Shown: positions 5,714 through 7,251 of the stretch, in pieces
How positions within the stretch are numbered: the first letter of the stretch is position 1
Layout of the letters: every line of letters starts with the position of its first letter
Source of the DNA: Candidatus Coatesiibacteriota bacterium
GTDB taxonomy: Bacteria > RBG-13-66-14 > B26-G2
DNA length: 7,251 nucleotides
Assembly: GCA_003647715.1 (NCBI GenBank)
Contig: QMNJ01000075.1
Span: 1 to 7,251 of the forward strand
Reading direction: 5' to 3'
Made by a program: the position numbers and the translations under genes
The notes under the pieces: generated by a model
What the model was told of the DNA's origin: nothing
The model's input: only the letters and a program-made list of their open reading frames with translations
Database searches by the model: none

Positions 5714-6199
5714 ATGAGGACAAAACTGATAGGAATAATCCTGGCTTTATTAGTGGTTGTGGTGTTAAACCTCAACTGCGGGATGCGCGATCGGGCTCCA
5801 CAGAAGATAAAGATGAAGGGCGCCGAGGGCGAGGACATTGAGGTGTCAGGAAGTGGCGACATACTCACCGGGACTCAGGCACAGGAGTATCTCTCAAAGA
5901 TACCGGCGGAGTTCCGCTACCCTGGTTCTAATGTGCGCGGTGGTATCACAGTGGGAACACAGGAGGGTAGTGGCTCATCGGTGGTCCTGGTCACCAATGA
6001 CCCCGTTGACAATGTGGTATCTTTCTATAAAAGCAATCCTGTAAGATATGGCTGGATGAATGCGATGACCACAAGTTCTCAGGGTCAGACATCATTGATA
6101 TTCAGTAAAGGTGAACAGAAAGGTGTTGTAGTCAATGTCGGAGCTGATGATGAGGGCAATTTCAATACCATGATTGTTGTTACATCAGGTATTCAATAA
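5714..6199 (+). CDS. Small putative lipoprotein with C-terminal alpha+beta domain
   Basis: A 161-residue predicted lipoprotein I cannot assign to a named family. MRTK is followed by a hydrophobic run and Cys22 in LNLNC; Asn at -1 is outside the classical lipobox. A charged linker (MRDRAPQKIKMKGAEGEDIE) leads to the body: an IPAEFRYPGSNV opening (63-74), a SSVVLVTNDPVDNVVSFYKS strand-helix unit (88-107), RYGWMNA (111-117), TSLIFSKGEQKGVVVNVG strands (126-143) and a final NTMIVVTSG strand. This YPGS / short helix / GW / paired-strand layout recurs in small bacterial envelope proteins, but I can name no function. The ATG at 5714 is chosen over an in-frame ATG at 5675 because GGAGGA lies directly upstream and the signal peptide begins there. 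The gene stands alone, bounded by a divergent promoter region and a terminator. Confidence 0.85.
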   Translation: MRTKLIGIILALLVVVVLNLNCGMRDRAPQKIKMKGAEGEDIEVSGSGDILTGTQAQEYLSKIPAEFRYPGSNVRGGITVGTQEGSGSSVVLVTNDPVDNVVSFYKSNPVRYGWMNAMTTSSQGQTSLIFSKGEQKGVVVNVGADDEGNFNTMIVVTSGIQ

Positions 6200-6219
6200 A
6201 GCATTCTTTATTCCATAGA

Positions 6220-6256
6220 AGGGCTGGAGTGCAATCATCCAGCCCTGTTTATTTAT
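6220..6256 (+). terminator. Intrinsic terminator after the 5714 lipoprotein gene
   Basis: AGGGCTGGA (6220-6228) pairs perfectly with TCCAGCCCT (6238-6246) around a 9-nt loop, giving a 9-bp GC-rich stem. It is followed by the T-rich tail GTTTATTTAT. It begins 20 bp after the stop codon and ends before the next gene, so the PHP gene probably has its own promoter. This is the only strong Rho-independent terminator I see in the window. Confidence 0.88.
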
Positions 6257-6279
6257 ACCTAAAAATCACTTTCATAAGA

Positions 6280-6309
6280 TTAACCTATCTATTATCATAT
6301 ACAGATTAT
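6280..6309 (+). promoter_or_regulatory. Weak candidate promoter of the PHP gene
   Basis: TTAACC (6280-6285) and GATTAT (6304-6309) each match four of six consensus bases and are spaced by 18 bp. The -10 ends 9 bp before the PHP ATG, close to the leaderless geometry at rplU and the 1997 gene. Several other AT-rich hexamers are present, so this is tentative. Confidence 0.3.
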
Positions 6310-6318
6310 CCTTCTATT

Positions 6319-7194
6319 ATGCGTGTTGACCTCCATATTCATTCAAAATACTCGCTTGATGGCGAGGTTGAGGTTGGCGAGATTATTCGCCTTTCTAGAA
6401 AAGCAGGTCTCTCAACAATATCCATCACAGACCACGACACCACAGAGGCATATCACCACCTGCCTAAAGACCCACCCCTTGAGATAATCACAGGCGTGGA
6501 ACTCACGACCACATTCAAAGGCATTACAGTCCACCTTCTCGGATACTTTATGGACCCATTTCACCCCGAACTGATTGAGTGCATGAAGCGTCTTTCAGAG
6601 GCAAGGAGAGAGCAGGCGGAGGGTAGAGCGCTCAGATTGCGCCAATTGGGCTTTGAGTTCTCAGATAGAGATATTGAGAGATACTCAGATGGCAGAGTGC
6701 CCGTTGGACCAATATTCGGTATGGCAATTCTGAATAATCCTGCAAATGACAGAGATGAGCGTCTTCTGCCATACCGCAAGGGCGGCTCACGCTCAAAGGC
6801 ACCATTTTACTACTTTGATAAGGACTTCCTGCAGGAGGGCAAGCCCGCATATTACCCTGTTGAGCGCATATCAACCGACGATGCCATCCATCTTATCTTG
6901 AATATTAAGGGCGTCCCGGTGCTGGCGCATCCGGGCGAGAAGTATCACTATGATGACCCGGGTGGAGACATCAAGGATATGGTGGATGCGGGTCTATGCG
7001 GAATTGAGGTCTATAGCAGTTATCATACTGGTGAGCAGTCAGTGGGCTTTCTGAAACTGGCAAGGAAGTATGACCTTGTGCCGACTGCGGGCTCTGATTT
7101 CCACGGACCCAAGGTGAAACCACACATTGTCCTGGGCGATATATCAAGCGACTATAATATCGTGGAGAAGTTGAGGGCGAGAAAGTCAAAATAA
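6319..7194 (+). CDS. PHP-domain metal-dependent phosphoesterase (YciV/TrpH-like)
   Basis: A 291-residue cytoplasmic PHP-domain hydrolase. All nine positions expected for the trinuclear metal site of the YciV/RNase AM type are present: H6 and H8 (DLHIHS), D14, H39 (TDHD), E61 (GVELT), H72, H204 (LAHPG), and D260 and H262 (GSDFHG). Known relatives remove phosphate from 3',5'-nucleoside bisphosphates or short RNA 5' ends. The middle region differs from E. coli-type YciV: a segment around GPIFGMAILNN and PYRKGGSRSKAPFYYFDKDF (~130-172) precedes EGKPAYYPVERIS. This resembles a subfamily common in Clostridia, so the exact substrate is uncertain. The ATG at 6319 places the MRVDLHIHS start as in the family; the longer frame from a GTG at 6229 would begin inside the terminator loop. 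No Shine-Dalgarno is present. Confidence 0.93.
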   Translation: MRVDLHIHSKYSLDGEVEVGEIIRLSRKAGLSTISITDHDTTEAYHHLPKDPPLEIITGVELTTTFKGITVHLLGYFMDPFHPELIECMKRLSEARREQAEGRALRLRQLGFEFSDRDIERYSDGRVPVGPIFGMAILNNPANDRDERLLPYRKGGSRSKAPFYYFDKDFLQEGKPAYYPVERISTDDAIHLILNIKGVPVLAHPGEKYHYDDPGGDIKDMVDAGLCGIEVYSSYHTGEQSVGFLKLARKYDLVPTAGSDFHGPKVKPHIVLGDISSDYNIVEKLRARKSK

Positions 7195-7198
7195 GAGC

Positions 7199-7232
7199 TT
7201 GTGATTACCATCCATGCATTAAATATTATACT
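7199..7232 (+). promoter_or_regulatory. Possible promoter at the right edge
   Basis: After the PHP stop codon the remaining 57 bp are AT-rich and contain -35-like TTGTGA (7199-7204) and TTACCA (7205-7210) and -10-like TATACT (7227-7232; 16 bp after TTACCA). They could drive a gene outside the window. No hairpin terminator for the PHP gene is visible here. Confidence 0.2.
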
Positions 7233-7251
7233 ATACACAAAAATTGAACTC

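Noticed and set aside
6229..6318. GTG-started N-terminal extension of the PHP gene
   Set aside because: It begins in the loop of the intrinsic terminator, has no ribosome binding site, and the family starts at M-x-x-DLHxH, which is the ATG at 6319.
1..7251. Mobile element, CRISPR array, tRNA/rRNA or defence system
   Set aside because: I looked for transposase or integrase motifs, regularly spaced repeats, cloverleaf signatures and known nuclease or toxin motifs and saw none beyond the features listed.

Overview
The window looks like a chromosomal segment from a diderm bacterium of the Fibrobacteres-Chlorobi-Bacteroidetes (FCB) superphylum or an allied uncultivated candidate phylum. The main evidence is a large secreted protease that ends in a type IX secretion (T9SS type A) sorting domain, together with four predicted lipoproteins. 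AT-rich intergenic DNA, frequent ATA, AGA and AGG codons, and proteins recognisable mostly by fold support an uncultivated lineage. The phylum is an inference; no rRNA or tRNA was seen.

Layout. Seven genes read on the minus strand from about 5484 down to 1: a GTG-started secreted zinc metallopeptidase with a HEFQH motif (5484-3508), an NTF2/SnoaL-like putative lipoprotein (3412-2795), a lipoprotein with two PEGA/transthyretin-like beta-sandwich repeats (2668-2084), a periplasmic protein with a TolB/CsgG-like N-terminal domain and a possible TonB/AgmX-like C-terminal domain (1997-1176), a PsbP/DcrB-like putative lipoprotein (1165-644), rplU (583-269) and the start of rpmA (213 to the window edge). 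A 229-bp divergent intergenic region separates these from two plus-strand genes: a small lipoprotein (5714-6199) that ends in a clear intrinsic terminator, and a PHP-family phosphoesterase (6319-7194).

How the genes relate. Only rplU-rpmA is a well-known functional pair (ribosomal large-subunit proteins L21 and L27). The 1997-1176 and 1165-644 genes are tightly spaced and probably form an operon. The other envelope genes are separated by 87-126 bp and may be transcribed separately. No defence system, mobile element, CRISPR array or integrase was found.

The most notable signals concern expression. rplU and the 1997-1176 gene each have a near-consensus sigma-70-type promoter with a 17-bp spacer, and the -10 box ends 8 bp before the ATG. 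Both have in-frame stops just upstream and no Shine-Dalgarno sequence, which predicts leaderless or nearly leaderless mRNAs. Their downstream partners, rpmA and the 1165 gene, have good Shine-Dalgarno sequences. Other points of note are a tandem duplication over the rplU stop codon, relaxed lipoboxes, and paired dyads in the divergent promoter region.
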